From: Phytophthora quininea
Taxonomy: Eukaryota; Oomycota; Peronosporomycetes; Peronosporales; Peronosporaceae
NCBI GenBank assembly: GCA_011947345.1
Contig: JAAVTG010000321.1
Span: 1 to 38,587 of the forward strand
Length of the DNA stretch: 38,587 bases
Direction of reading: 5' to 3'
Below the pieces are notes generated by a model. That model had not been told where the DNA came from and searched no databases. It was given only the letters and a program-made list of their open reading frames with translations. The translations under genes and the position numbers were made by a program. Of the stretch, positions 1 through 8,997 are shown piece after piece. The first letter of the stretch is position 1. Every line of letters begins with the position of its first letter.

Positions 1-1329
1 GCAGTTTTGAAAGCAACATCCACTTGGTTTGCTGCCACTGGCGACGAATTAAGTCGACTGGCAAACAAGTGATCCGCTCGCGCACCAAATCCTCTACTAA
101 CCACGACGAGAACTGCACGTGAAACTGAGTGGGGTCGTCTTCCTTGCGATACATATCGAACAAGAGGTGGTCGTCGAAGCCTTTCAGACTGCGCTGGGCA
201 AGCAAGCGTTACAGTTCATCAACATGATCGTAAACACGCTGCCTCAACTCCTCATACGTTTCCGAAGGTGGAAACAAAAACTTCGGCTTGCCTCCGACGA
301 GGTTGAAGCGGTAGAACCACTTGCATTCGTCTTCCAGTCCGCTTGTGTCGGCAAAGTTTGACATTCGTCTTTGCTCCATGGATGCATGAACACTTCGAAT
401 GCAATCGCCCGTCCGAAAGTAGCTGTGGCTGTCAACGCCAGGTCCGGCGAGCAGATACGTATGCTGGAAACTGTATTCTAACGCTCTGTCCGCATCGCCA
501 TCAAGTAATCCTTCGTAACTTGCTCCAGATCTCGTAGTGGTCTGTATTCCAAGTCAAGTAATAGATTGTTGAGTCGCAAAGAGCGCGGTAAGCGATATTC
601 TTCCTCTCCATCATGAACTCCAGCAACAAAAGCACCCCAAAACCCGACTTGCCAATGCCCGAACTGCCATCCACAAGAACACGACGCAGCGTTTTCTTGG
701 ATTTAAATAATGTCGTGATAAGCTGGTGGAGATCTTCATACTCCTTCACGACGAACAAACCCAATTCGAAGTTGATACCAAAGACTTTCTTTGGGATACC
801 GTCCAAACGTTTCCCTGCAGCCAAGTCTTCACGACGAAGTCGTAGACCGACGTTGATAAGTGCTTCCAATCCTGCTTGACGGGATGGATCGATGTGGCTC
901 AGTCTTCGCCTTTTTCTCGATGTTTCTTCCGTCTTCAGCGCTGAGATTCGAAGCACAACCAGAATGTGCACTTGTGCCGTGGTTGGTTCTTCCATATCGT
1001 ATAGCAGCGTCTCCAGGTCGCTTTCATCAGTCAATTGTTTGTCTTCATGCAGCAGACCTTTGACGACCGCACTCTTCTCCTTTCTTAAAGAAATTCACAT
1101 CTTTGGACGTGGACTCCAGCCATTTGCCCTTGATCTGCGCTGTAGCATCTCCATCTGACTCTTTCGCCAAGTAAAGCTGCACATCAATCATTTCCGAGTT
1201 GGTCCCCAATTTGTCCTCGACCGATTTCTTCAGGCCGTCGATCGACTTATTGTTAACCTCAACGGGAAACACAGTCCCCGCCATCATCGGCGAGTCGGCG
1301 ATCGCACAGACGAAAGTCTTCAGAGGCAT
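1..1329 (-). pseudogene. Crinkler (CRN) effector with P-loop NTPase-like domain, broken, runs off left edge
   Basis: CRN proteins are oomycete host-translocated effectors that act inside plant cells, usually in the nucleus. The chosen start (ATG 1327-1329) opens a typical CRN N-terminal domain with a LYLAK motif (the LFLAK variant) and a following WL pair. The next frame gives the DWL-type part and an HILVVL stretch like the HVLVVxP motif that ends the CRN header. The C-terminal effector region has a Walker A motif, GSSGIGKS, as in CRNs with NTPase-like domains. Breaks: a frame change near 1059-1066, two more near 520-530 and 484-488, and an in-frame TAA at 209-211. Coding similarity then continues to position 1, so the 3' end is outside the window. 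Some shifts may be assembly indels, but the TAA is a true stop in this sequence. Family call is firm; functionality is doubtful. Confidence 0.82.
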
Positions 1330-1724
1330 CTCCGCGAATTCAGGAATGACTCGGACGCAACGGGAAATACAGAGTGATGTTGACAAGAATGACAGAGTCG
1401 CTTGCGAATGCAAGCCACGCAGAGGAGGAGACGAACTCGAGTAGAGCGTTTGACGGTTAGCAGCAGCAAAACGCCTGCCACTCGGCTCTGTATTTTGTAG
1501 AGTGAGCTCTGGGCTCAGTTAAACTTTTCCCTGTCTAGTCACACTCTAACCGTCAGTTGTAGTGGACAACCTTGTAGGACAATTCCACTACGTGGGAAAA
1601 CCTCCAGCCTCTCAACGCCTTCACGGGATTAACAACCCACACAAACACAGGCACCGCAGCAACTGTGGGGACCAGAACTCTCCACTCCGCAACTGAGTCA
1701 AACTGAATAAAATATATTGATTTT

Positions 1725-2280
1725 CTAGTTACTCGGCAGGTCCTCGAGCCAATTCGCCGACGTGTTACCCTGCAAGATAGTGACGTTGGGGCTGGAAGTC
1801 GAATTCGAAAGCCCTGTGCTCTCGTCGAGACACTTGTTGATGATTCCGTTAGTCGGATAATTTCCCTGCCCGTCAAGATGAAGGAGCGAACCACTTCCCA
1901 GCCTTTGTGCTTGGTGAGGTCGTGCGAACCGCTGCTCTTTGATCCCGTCGAGATCAGTTGACCGCCGCAGTTTTCCTTCTCGTAGAACAGGATGTTGGCC
2001 GAGTCCGGAAGTCGTCCCCACATGACTCGACTGGCGGCGTTCCACTTCTTGCAGGACGAAAACGTGATGCACACTTGACTTGGAGCGTCGAACATGACCG
2101 CTTTATCCTTGACCGTCAGGATCCCAGCTCGAGTTGGCGACATTGTCGTTAAATGAACACACCGGCGAGTTGAAAAGTGAAGTCCCGTCAAGGGTGACAG
2201 CGCTTTCGACGCCACCTTCAGTAGCATTAGTGCTTCCATTACTGCTACTGTAGCTGATGGTACCATCTAAGATCATCGCT
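1725..2280 (-). CDS. Unrecognised oomycete protein, paralogue family copy A
   Basis: I do not recognise this family. It is defined here by copies in this cluster sharing an order of motifs: AGI-(x)-V, then APSQVCITF, then a Cys and Trp, then MWGRLPDSA, FYEKENCGG, a VVRSFIL stretch, YPTNG and a C-terminal part rich in Ser, Thr and Asn ending near LEDLPSN. The N-terminal frame is rich in Ser, Asn and Gly with several NxS/T sites, which fits a secreted or surface protein, although no clear signal peptide is visible. Two one-base frame changes are needed: one near 2125-2140, and one at the AT-rich run 1861-1863, where one extra A/T would join the two frames. This is the most complete copy of the cluster. 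The start is uncertain. Confidence 0.5.
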
Positions 2281-2399
2281 ACATGACGGTCGTAAGAGCG
2301 TCACCCGACGTGTTCGGCGTTCGGGTTGTTGGCCATTGCTAGATTTCATTTCCAAACTCGCGGATTTTCGATAATGACTTCAGCTTCAGGCCGAGCAGG

Positions 2400-2789
2400 A
2401 ATTGTACTACTAAACAGAAGTGCCTTGATGTTCTGGCCCACAGCGTCTTGTGGAAGCGTCTGCCGTCGAGTTCGACTCTCGCATATTTCAACAACAACGA
2501 CTGCAATGGCGACGCAGCGTATACTATCGCCAACGGTAAGAAAGCTAGGTCGCATTCGTTCAGCAAACGCGCCACGGAGGTCGTCATCAAGTCGTTCTTG
2601 GTGTTTGGGGACGAGAAATACCCGACCAGGGGCATGGCGCGCGAATGCATCCCCACCCTCAATGACTACTACCGCGAGAGCACCAACATCACCGACAGTT
2701 CGCATTCCGCCGCCAGCATCGACTTGTGCCCATCGTCGGAAGGAAACTTGTTCACCAACTGGACTGAGCCAGTCGGCATCGAACCATAA
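2400..2789 (+). pseudogene. Paralogue family copy B, N-terminus unclear
   Basis: This is the same unrecognised family as the minus-strand gene at 1725-2280, in divergent orientation. Visible family motifs are VLWKRLPSSS, AYFNNNDCNG, VVIKSFLVFG, YPTRGMARECIP and a C-terminal NLFTNW near the stop at 2787-2789. The region before the WKRLP motif reads in more than one frame, and the APTQVCVTF part is not cleanly present, so the N-terminal half is damaged or diverged. Function is unknown. Confidence 0.45.
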
Positions 2790-2803
2790 TGTCAAACTGC
2801 ATC

Positions 2804-3235
2804 TTATTGCCGGATGGTTGAGTTGTCGAATGTGACGCAGACTTGAGTTGGCGCGCTGAACCATAGATCAATGCCGGTGACCGTCGTAATCCCAGCCACA
2901 GCCATATCGACAGTCGGAATCGTTGTTAGAGAGGAATTGTGGAGAAGTGATGAATGTAAAACCAAACCACCCCCACTACCTTGGACGATAGTAGATGGCG
3001 AATACGACCCACCACTTTGAAAAACCCGACTTTCGAAGCCCGACCTAGAATGGTAATGGTTTGGTCTTCGATCCATGAAGTCCCCACCCAAATTTCGATA
3101 ATTGTTCGACGAGGTACTATCGTAGTGCGCCATTTCCTGATTAGCAGTCAGGTAGTCAAATGAACTTCGCAAACGCCGGCATCGTGACGTTCCGTTGATA
3201 TAGGACGCTCCGACTTCCGTTTGTATTTCGTTCGG
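2804..3235 (-). pseudogene. Paralogue family, N-terminal half only (copy C), on inverted segment
   Basis: The minus strand encodes a Ser/Tyr/Asn-rich N-terminal region followed by the family block AGITTV and SAPTQVCVTF. It stops at 2804-2806, right where the WxxLP block should begin. The missing C-terminal half is not downstream on this strand. A matching C-terminal half (copy D) starts on the plus strand at about 3250. This is best explained by an inversion of roughly 2815-3247 inside one former gene. Confidence 0.45.
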
Positions 3236-3249
3236 CAACAGCGAAGGGT

Positions 3250-3506
3250 AGAGTTCAGCTAGTCGACTGGTGTGGGAGAATCTGCCAAAAACCACGAGCG
3301 CCAATTTCTACCTCGATGGAGGATGCAAGCTCAAGATCTTCACGACGCCACCTCTGGATTCGACGGGCACATTTCTGCTCCAAACGGAGGCAACACCGAA
3401 TGGAATTCCATTCAGCTCCTTCAAAGTCGTCGAGTCAACGCAAACGCATCCAAGTCGAGGTTTGGCCAGTGTGCCAAAGCAGGAAGGTAAAACGGATAGT
3501 TGCTAA
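3250..3506 (+). pseudogene. Paralogue family, C-terminal half only (copy D)
   Basis: The plus strand begins abruptly with the family block ASRLVWENLP, then NFYLDGGC, FSSFKVVE and HPSRGLA. These correspond position by position to ASRVMWGRLP, LFYEKENC, VVRSFIL and YPTNGII of copy A. No N-terminal half lies upstream on this strand; one lies on the opposite strand immediately to the left (copy C). Likely the 3' part of a gene split by inversion. Confidence 0.45.
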
Positions 3507-3548
3507 AAGTAACCTGCATCATTGTTTACTTGTTGCGACTATTTTTGA

Positions 3549-3562
3549 GCTATTCCTCAATT
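3549..3562 (+). promoter_or_regulatory. Oomycete-like initiator plus flanking region (Inr/FPR)
   Basis: GCTATTCCTCAATT closely matches the oomycete core promoter consensus GCTCATTYYNCAWTTT, lacking only one base. It lies 30 bp upstream of the ATG at 3592, a usual spacing, and supports that start for the HVA22-like gene. Confidence 0.5.
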
Positions 3563-3591
3563 GGACACGAAGCCAACGCATCAAGAGAAGC

Positions 3592-4485
3592 ATGACGTTC
3601 TACCTGCTCAGCGAAGGGCTCACGTACATTGTCACCTTCTCTATCTATTTTTTTCACTTGCTTGTCTGACGATCAGTTGTTGTTTTATTGACAGGTGTGT
3701 GGGATTTTCTCAGGGGCCTACGAATCGCTAAAAGTTCTCTCTCGTGTCGAGAAGGGCGTCGACAGCGATACACTAGCAGCCGTCCTGGAGTTTTGGCAAG
3801 TAACACAGTTCTATTTGTCGTACAGAAGTTCCTGGTCTTACTTCTTGTGCTTTTAGGATTGTTCTCGCTGCTATCGCGATCTTCGAGCAATACGTGGAAT
3901 TCTTCATCTCATGGTTGTAGTTGAGTTTTTTTCGACATGCATTTTACTTACACGCTGGCTACCAGGTTCCCGTTCTACTACCTCTTCAAATGCGCCTTGT
4001 TGGGTCTACTGCTTACGCCGAACAAGCAGGTACGCTAGAAGATAACGGGGACTTTACTGCTCTGGATAGCTAACGATGTTTCCTTCGCTGCCAGTTCCGA
4101 CACCTGCTATTCGAAGGGTTTATTCGCCCAGCGGTGATCAAGGACCATGTGGACACGACCGTCGTGCCGTTGGTTGAATCCCTCGTTATAAGGTAAGGTT
4201 GGATTTACGCTTTACTTGCCTGGACACCAACAAACAAACTGATGGTGATGTTCTTCGTTTGCATTGTAGACATGGCCACTGGTTTAACCAGAAACTGATG
4301 GAGCGCTCGTTGCAACTGGCGTCGAATGAAGAATTGCTCGAATTTGAGCAAGACCTGCAGAAGAAGCTCACACAAGTTCAGGTACGCTTGTCTTGTGTTT
4401 GATTTCCTTCATTTGTTCGGATCTCACCATTTATTATGTTGCACTCCAGAGCGAGATCCGCGGGAGGAAGAGCGCCAGCAAGTAG
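3592..4485 (+). CDS. TB2/DP1/HVA22 family membrane protein (REEP5/6-HVA22-like), six exons
   Basis: Proteins of this family insert hairpins into ER membrane and shape tubules. Proposed exons: 3592-3630, 3695-3799, 3857-3913, 3966-4029, 4095-4192, 4270-4381 and 4450-4485. Introns are 50-80 nt with GT...AG ends. Family signatures are AYESLKVL, LEFW, FEQYVEFFISW, then FPFYYLFKCALLGLLLTPNKQ and LLFEGFIRP. The C-terminus is a charged helical tail (LLEFEQDLQKKLTQ) ending GRKSASK. The later exon joins keep frame exactly. The join at 3799/3857 is one base too long (CAAGT instead of CAGT), probably an extra A. The first intron donor (GTCACC) is weak, so exon 1 is tentative. The gene converges with NAA15, with 190 bp between stop codons. 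Confidence 0.75.
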
Positions 4486-4675
4486 CTCGAAGACTGAGCA
4501 AGACGATTGGTTTCTGTCGCCGGCATACTTGTCAGGTTCTATTGACAATCAACGGACGCTGCTTCCTCCTCAGTTTGCTCTACTTCGTTTTCCTCTACGT
4601 CTTTGACTCTCCATCGAAGCTACACGACGTCCATTCCCTAAAACCGCCACCTGAATCCCCACCTCCGCTGCAGCT

Positions 4676-7122
4676 CTATTGCTGCAGCTCGGCCTTCTTC
4701 TCGTTGATGATCTTGAGCACCACGGGGTTTGTCACCTCCTTCACCTGCTCCAAAAACACGGTACGACGCGAGCTCAGCTCCGTCTTGGTCTCAGCAGACA
4801 AATTCTCCAGCTCCTGTGCCTTCAGCAGAGCCTGCAAGCACAGCAAGAACTTCTTCTTACGCAACGCAATGTCAAACGCAGCCAGGTGTGTCTGCACGTC
4901 CTCAGGCGAGTACTGTTGCAGGATGGCAACGAAACGCCACGCTTCTTCGAGTGCAGGCTTGGCAAGCTTCTCTCCAAAGGGGTCGTCGTCCTTAGGTCGC
5001 GTCGGGCCTGGGTTCGCCTTGGCCTTGCCATTTTGGCCGCCTCGCGCTCCTTGTCCTCGGCCTCTTTGTGGAGTTTGGCGTGCAGCTCCTCCTCCTCTTT
5101 CCTCTTGAACTCAGCCTTGCGGGCCTTTGCCAATGCACGCTTTGCTTTCTTCTTCTCAGCAGCAGACATGTTGGCGTTCTTGGCCGCCACAATTGCAGCC
5201 TCTTCGGCCTCCTTCTCTGCTTTGGATGCTAGAGCCTTGTAGCAGAAATGGCGCCGTGGGCAGCTTTAGCGAAGAACGGGCGGCTGTAAATCTCATCGCA
5301 CAGACGCAGCATCTGCACATACGCACGCAGAGTCATCTTACGGATACAGTACGTGTGGAAGTCGAACTGGTCCTCGACAAAGTCGTTAAAGTGCTTCTCC
5401 ACGGCGAAGAACCGCTTGAGTGCAAGCCCGTACTTCTGCTGGCGCAGCTGGCTCTGGCCGCACTCGATCTCGTACCACATGCACTGCATGTCGAACAGGT
5501 TCTGCTGTGGGTCGCCCTCGTGGCGCGTGAAGAGAGCAATTGTGGCGTCGGCCTCGTCCACACGGTCCGCGTGGAGCAGGTACTCCGTGGCCTTGTTGTT
5601 AATGAAACGATCCGCCAGGTCGAGTTTGCGGCCCTGCACCATCACATCGGCTGCCTGGCTCAGGTCGCCCATGTGCTTTAGGACGCGAGCCTTCCGTTGG
5701 AAGTAGTCAAGCGTGGATGGGTCCTGTTTGATGCACTTCTCAATGTACTCCATGGCTTTCGCGTGGTTGCCAAGACGGTCGAAGTGCTGCGTCGCCAGAT
5801 AGTTCGTCGACAGCAGCACCTTGTCAATGGAGGTGGTTGATCCCTCTTCAAGCGGCTTCTTAGCCTCCAACGTCTTTAGATACCCGAGAATCAACTCCTC
5901 CAACACTTTAGCCTTCTCCTTGTCAGCGTACAGCGGCTTCAGCTCCGACCCGAGCGAAGGAACGCCCTTCGTCAGCTGTCTCTTGAGATATACATCGGCG
6001 TACTTCTTGAAATCAGCGCCACGCGTAAAGTCGAGCGGGAAACGCAGCGAGATCAGCGACTCGGCGCCGATGGTTTCCTTCTTCTCGTCGTAAAACTGGG
6101 CCAACTCCTTCTCTCCCGTCTGGTCCATGGAAAAGTCGATCGATTCGGACGGCAGCAGTGTCTTCTTCTGCTGCGTCGGCTTCGTCGCAAACAGATCTTT
6201 GCGCTTGAGAATCGCGCACTGCACGCCGCAGTGGAACTCGTAGTTGTCAAAGTTGATCTCCAGCAACTCCTCGAACACCTCACGTGCTTCGTCATACTTC
6301 TCAAGCTGCAGCAAGAACTGTCCCTTCTTCTGACGCCAGTAGAGCGTGTCCGTGATCTGCTTCTTGCTCTCTTCCAAGTGGGTCAGCGCCTTCTCGATCT
6401 CGCCAGCTTCCTCGTACAGCTGGTTCTGGTACAAGTAGATCTCGCTGTCCTCATAATTAGGCTCCTGGTCGCCATCGATCGTGCTAAAGTACTTTTCGAT
6501 GATGTCGATCGCCATTTGGTAGTTGCCCACCAAGTGGTGCGCGATGGCAAAGCCGATCCAGTTGTTGCGGTTGTTGGGCTTGAGAGTCAGCAGCGTGCGA
6601 CGCGTCTCCGCGAAGCCCTTGAGGTCGCGCATCTGCACCTGCAGCAGGTACAGATCCCTCAAGATCTGGAGGTTCTCCGGGTCGATGCGGATGGCGTTGC
6701 GGTAGCACTTGATGGCCTCCGGGTAATTGCGATCCGAGCGGTAGAGCAGACCGAAGACGTGCCAGCACACGTGGCTGCGGATGTCGTGGCGGATACCGCT
6801 CTTGACAAAGTCGTAGGCCTCATCCTTGCGGCCCATGCAGTTGAGCGTCAGGCCTTTCATGGCCAGCGTCTCGCCGTGCTCCGGGTACTTCTTGAGGATC
6901 GTGTCGGCGGCCTTAAGCCCCTTCTTGTACTGCTTCAACTCGTAGCATTTCTACAATAATAAATGAGACGGTTAGAGGATTGATACGTTAAGGTCTCCGC
7001 TAATAACTGTAGAGGGGAGGAGAGGGAGTTGTATGGGGACTGAAGGGGACAGTCGTACGCACCACGATGCTGCGGAAGAGCGCGCCCTCCTTGGCGGGCA
7101 GCTGCCGGTTGTTGGCCGCCAT
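4676..7122 (-). CDS. NAA15: N-terminal acetyltransferase A (NatA) auxiliary subunit, TPR protein
   Basis: NAA15 anchors the catalytic subunit NAA10 to the ribosome for co-translational N-terminal acetylation. Exon 1 (7063-7122) encodes MAANNRQLPAKEGALFRSIV. A 112-nt intron (6951-7062, GTGCGT...TTGTAG) follows, then a long exon starting KCYELKQYKKGLKAAD, the standard start of the TPR superhelix. TPR motifs run through the whole protein, with hallmark stretches GLTLNCMGRKDEAY, YRNAIRIDPENLQILRDL and WIGFAIAHHLVGNY. A Lys/Glu-rich charged segment (AAEKKKAKRALAKARK) and a helical C-terminus ending KKAELQQ match the family's C-terminal layout. Total is about 780 residues, somewhat short of animal NAA15. 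Two frame breaks sit at the AAA run 5246-5248 and the TTTT run 5031-5034; in each case one added base reconnects conserved sequence, so assembly error is likely. Confidence 0.92.
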
Positions 7123-7678
7123 CGCTTCCTCTCGCTCGCCTTGGTGTCGCTGCGTCTGAGCCACCAAGATCTGCTAGAAGATCGTACTTAACACGAACAA
7201 CGTTTCCTACCAATTCATTGCATACTCATCACTGTCAACTTGTGTTTTGTAAACTTGGTATAACGTAGTGTGTGGGATCTGTGCATATATGACGAAGGCA
7301 CTCTATCTCTTCTGGCCAGATTTGCACGTGCGTGGATCCATTCGATGGATCACCTTGGACCACCAACACGGCGATCCAAGCAACAAGTACATTCAACACG
7401 TCGCGGATGCATGGCCGTCGGCAATAACGAAACAACGTTCTTCACAAAGCTGAACAGTGTATTCGCCATGTAAAAAAAATGGAATCCAGTCACGGAAAAT
7501 ACAGAGCAGTGTGAGGTGGAGCTGCATCAACCACTAGCGGCCTCCGCTAGAGTCAGCAAGGAGAGCCACACTAATCACTGATGCAGTCACATCCAAACAC
7601 AGCAGACCTAGGAGGGGTGCAGACTCGTCCCCCATGAGACTAGAGGGGCAGCTATCACTTGACCGAGTCGACAGCTGT
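7123..7678. other. Intergenic region between NAA15 and REEP-like gene
   Basis: 556 bp holding the NAA15 upstream region and the REEP-like 3' flank, since both genes read leftward. Short open frames on both strands show no family signature. I see no gene here. Confidence 0.5.
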
Positions 7679-8270
7679 TTACTGGACCTTCTCCTGGATC
7701 TTGTCCGCGAGCTTCTTGGCCTCCTCCTCGCCGCGCTTGAGCGCAGAGTCGATCTGGCCCACGTGCGGCGCCACGTACGGCTTGATCAGCGAGTTGTAGA
7801 TGACGTTCGAGCCCTAAAGTCGAGCATATCAAAACGTTAAAATCAATCCCTTCTAAAAAAATAGAATTCGCTTTTGTTTTGCACATACCTGCGTGGCCGG
7901 GTGGTAGCTCCAGACCAGGAAGGCGATCTTGAAGAAGAAGTAGAAGGGGATCCAGGACAGCACCAGGTCCGTGATGCTCTCCGTGAGATTGAAAAAGGCG
8001 TAGACGACCCAGTAGGTCAGCCACTGCGTCGTCGCCCGTGCCGGGCGTGTTGATGGCCTTGAACGACATGTAGGCCGGGTAGATGAAGCCCACGAGGCCC
8101 ACTACGAGCTCCTCGCCGCCCACCACGAACAGCAGGATGCCCGCCAGCAGCGCGCCCACACAGAAGATGTAGAACTTGTCCACGCCCGTCTGCTTCTCCA
8201 GCTCCACCACCTTGTCGTACCGCTCCAGCTTGGCCGAGATCTTCTCCTTGTACTCCAGCAGCTTGTCCAT
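7679..8270 (-). CDS. REEP/TB2/DP1/HVA22 family ER membrane protein
   Basis: This is an ER tubule-shaping hairpin protein, related to Yop1/REEP5. The start MDKLLEYKEKISAKLERYDK and the following VELEKQTGVDKFYIF match the N-terminal helix of the family. Next come a hydrophobic segment (LLAGILLFVVGG), VGFIYPAYMSFKAI, and, in the next frame, QWLTYWVVYAFF, SWIPFYFFFK and WSYHPATQ. A 75-nt intron (7814-7888, GTATGT...TTTAG) leads to the last exon GSNVIYNSLIKPYV and a charged tail ending KIQEKVQ, stop 7679-7681. A frame break lies at about 8026-8034, where two bases (probably AC) are missing just before QWLTYW. Full length would be about 170 residues, typical for the family. It reads in the same direction as NAA15. 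Confidence 0.88.
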
Positions 8271-8383
8271 GGTCGTCTAAGTAGGTAGTGGCTTCTTGAC
8301 TCTTGCGGGCCTCGGGCTTCTTTCGAAAGTGATTTTTCCTCCCCCGGATCAGCCCCTCGTTTTTCTTCGGAACGGCGTTTCCA

Positions 8384-8448
8384 CCAATCAGCGGCGGAAA
8401 AGCAAGGATACGAAAGAGTGATGGTCCTAGCAGTCCTTTTCAGCCAAT
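8384..8448 (-). promoter_or_regulatory. Probable promoter of the REEP-like gene: two CCAAT boxes and an Inr-like site
   Basis: CCAAT occurs on the plus strand at 8384-8388 and 8444-8448 (ATTGG when read toward the gene), 110-180 bp upstream of the ATG. Between them, TCACTCT on the minus strand (8415-8421) resembles an oomycete initiator. This is motif matching only. Confidence 0.3.
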
Positions 8449-8831
8449 CAATCAGACTGTAGCCATCTGTACCGAGAAGGAACATGCGACAGCAGCAACG
8501 ACGACAGCCTTCTCCGGTTCTTGCGAGCGGAAAACGTCGCGCACGTCTTGATGCGCACTGTGGGCTCGTATCGAGCAGAGCGTGTATCTTCGTTCAGACG
8601 CTGCTGACTGGGCGAGGTGCTCATCATGCATTCATCGACAATGGGGTCGAACCAGTCGAGTGCGACAGAGTTCCCAACCGAGTGTGTTTGAGCAGTTGTC
8701 TCGCTCGTAGGATAGAACTTGGCATCGTGGAGACCATGATGTCCAGCAGAATACCCGTCCTCAAGATCCTGCGAGCAATCAGGACGTTCCAATGCAAATT
8801 CAAACGGGACTATCGGCAACGTCACCTTCAC
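8448..8831 (-). CDS. Hypothetical open frame, no recognised family
   Basis: A 127-codon open frame starting MKVTLPIVPFEFALERP. It has no motif I recognise and overlaps a plus-strand open frame of equal length. It partly overlaps the presumed promoter of the REEP-like gene. It could be chance; it is listed because it is the only sizeable frame in the 727 bp between the REEP-like and BAH genes. Confidence 0.15.
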   Translation of the reverse strand: MKVTLPIVPFEFALERPDCSQDLEDGYSAGHHGLHDAKFYPTSETTAQTHSVGNSVALDWFDPIVDECMMSTSPSQQRLNEDTRSARYEPTVRIKTCATFSARKNRRRLSSLLLSHVPSRYRWLQSD

Positions 8832-8997
8832 CTTCGATCGCGGGTCGCTTCATAACACACCACAATACGAACTCTCTTAGCAATATTGATTGTCGAGTAA
8901 GTTGACAGAACTTTGGCCAGACAAAAAAAATACTTCTTGGCAGCAATTGAAAATCATACGCGTTGACGGGATAATTCATTCAACGGGAAAAAATGCA

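Noticed and set aside
4326..5681. Long plus-strand open frames across the NAA15 3' region
   Set aside because: They are antisense shadows of the high-GC NAA15 coding sequence and show no domain.
7235..7453. Overlapping small frames between NAA15 and the REEP-like gene
   Set aside because: No family signature, no intron logic, and both strands are open equally.
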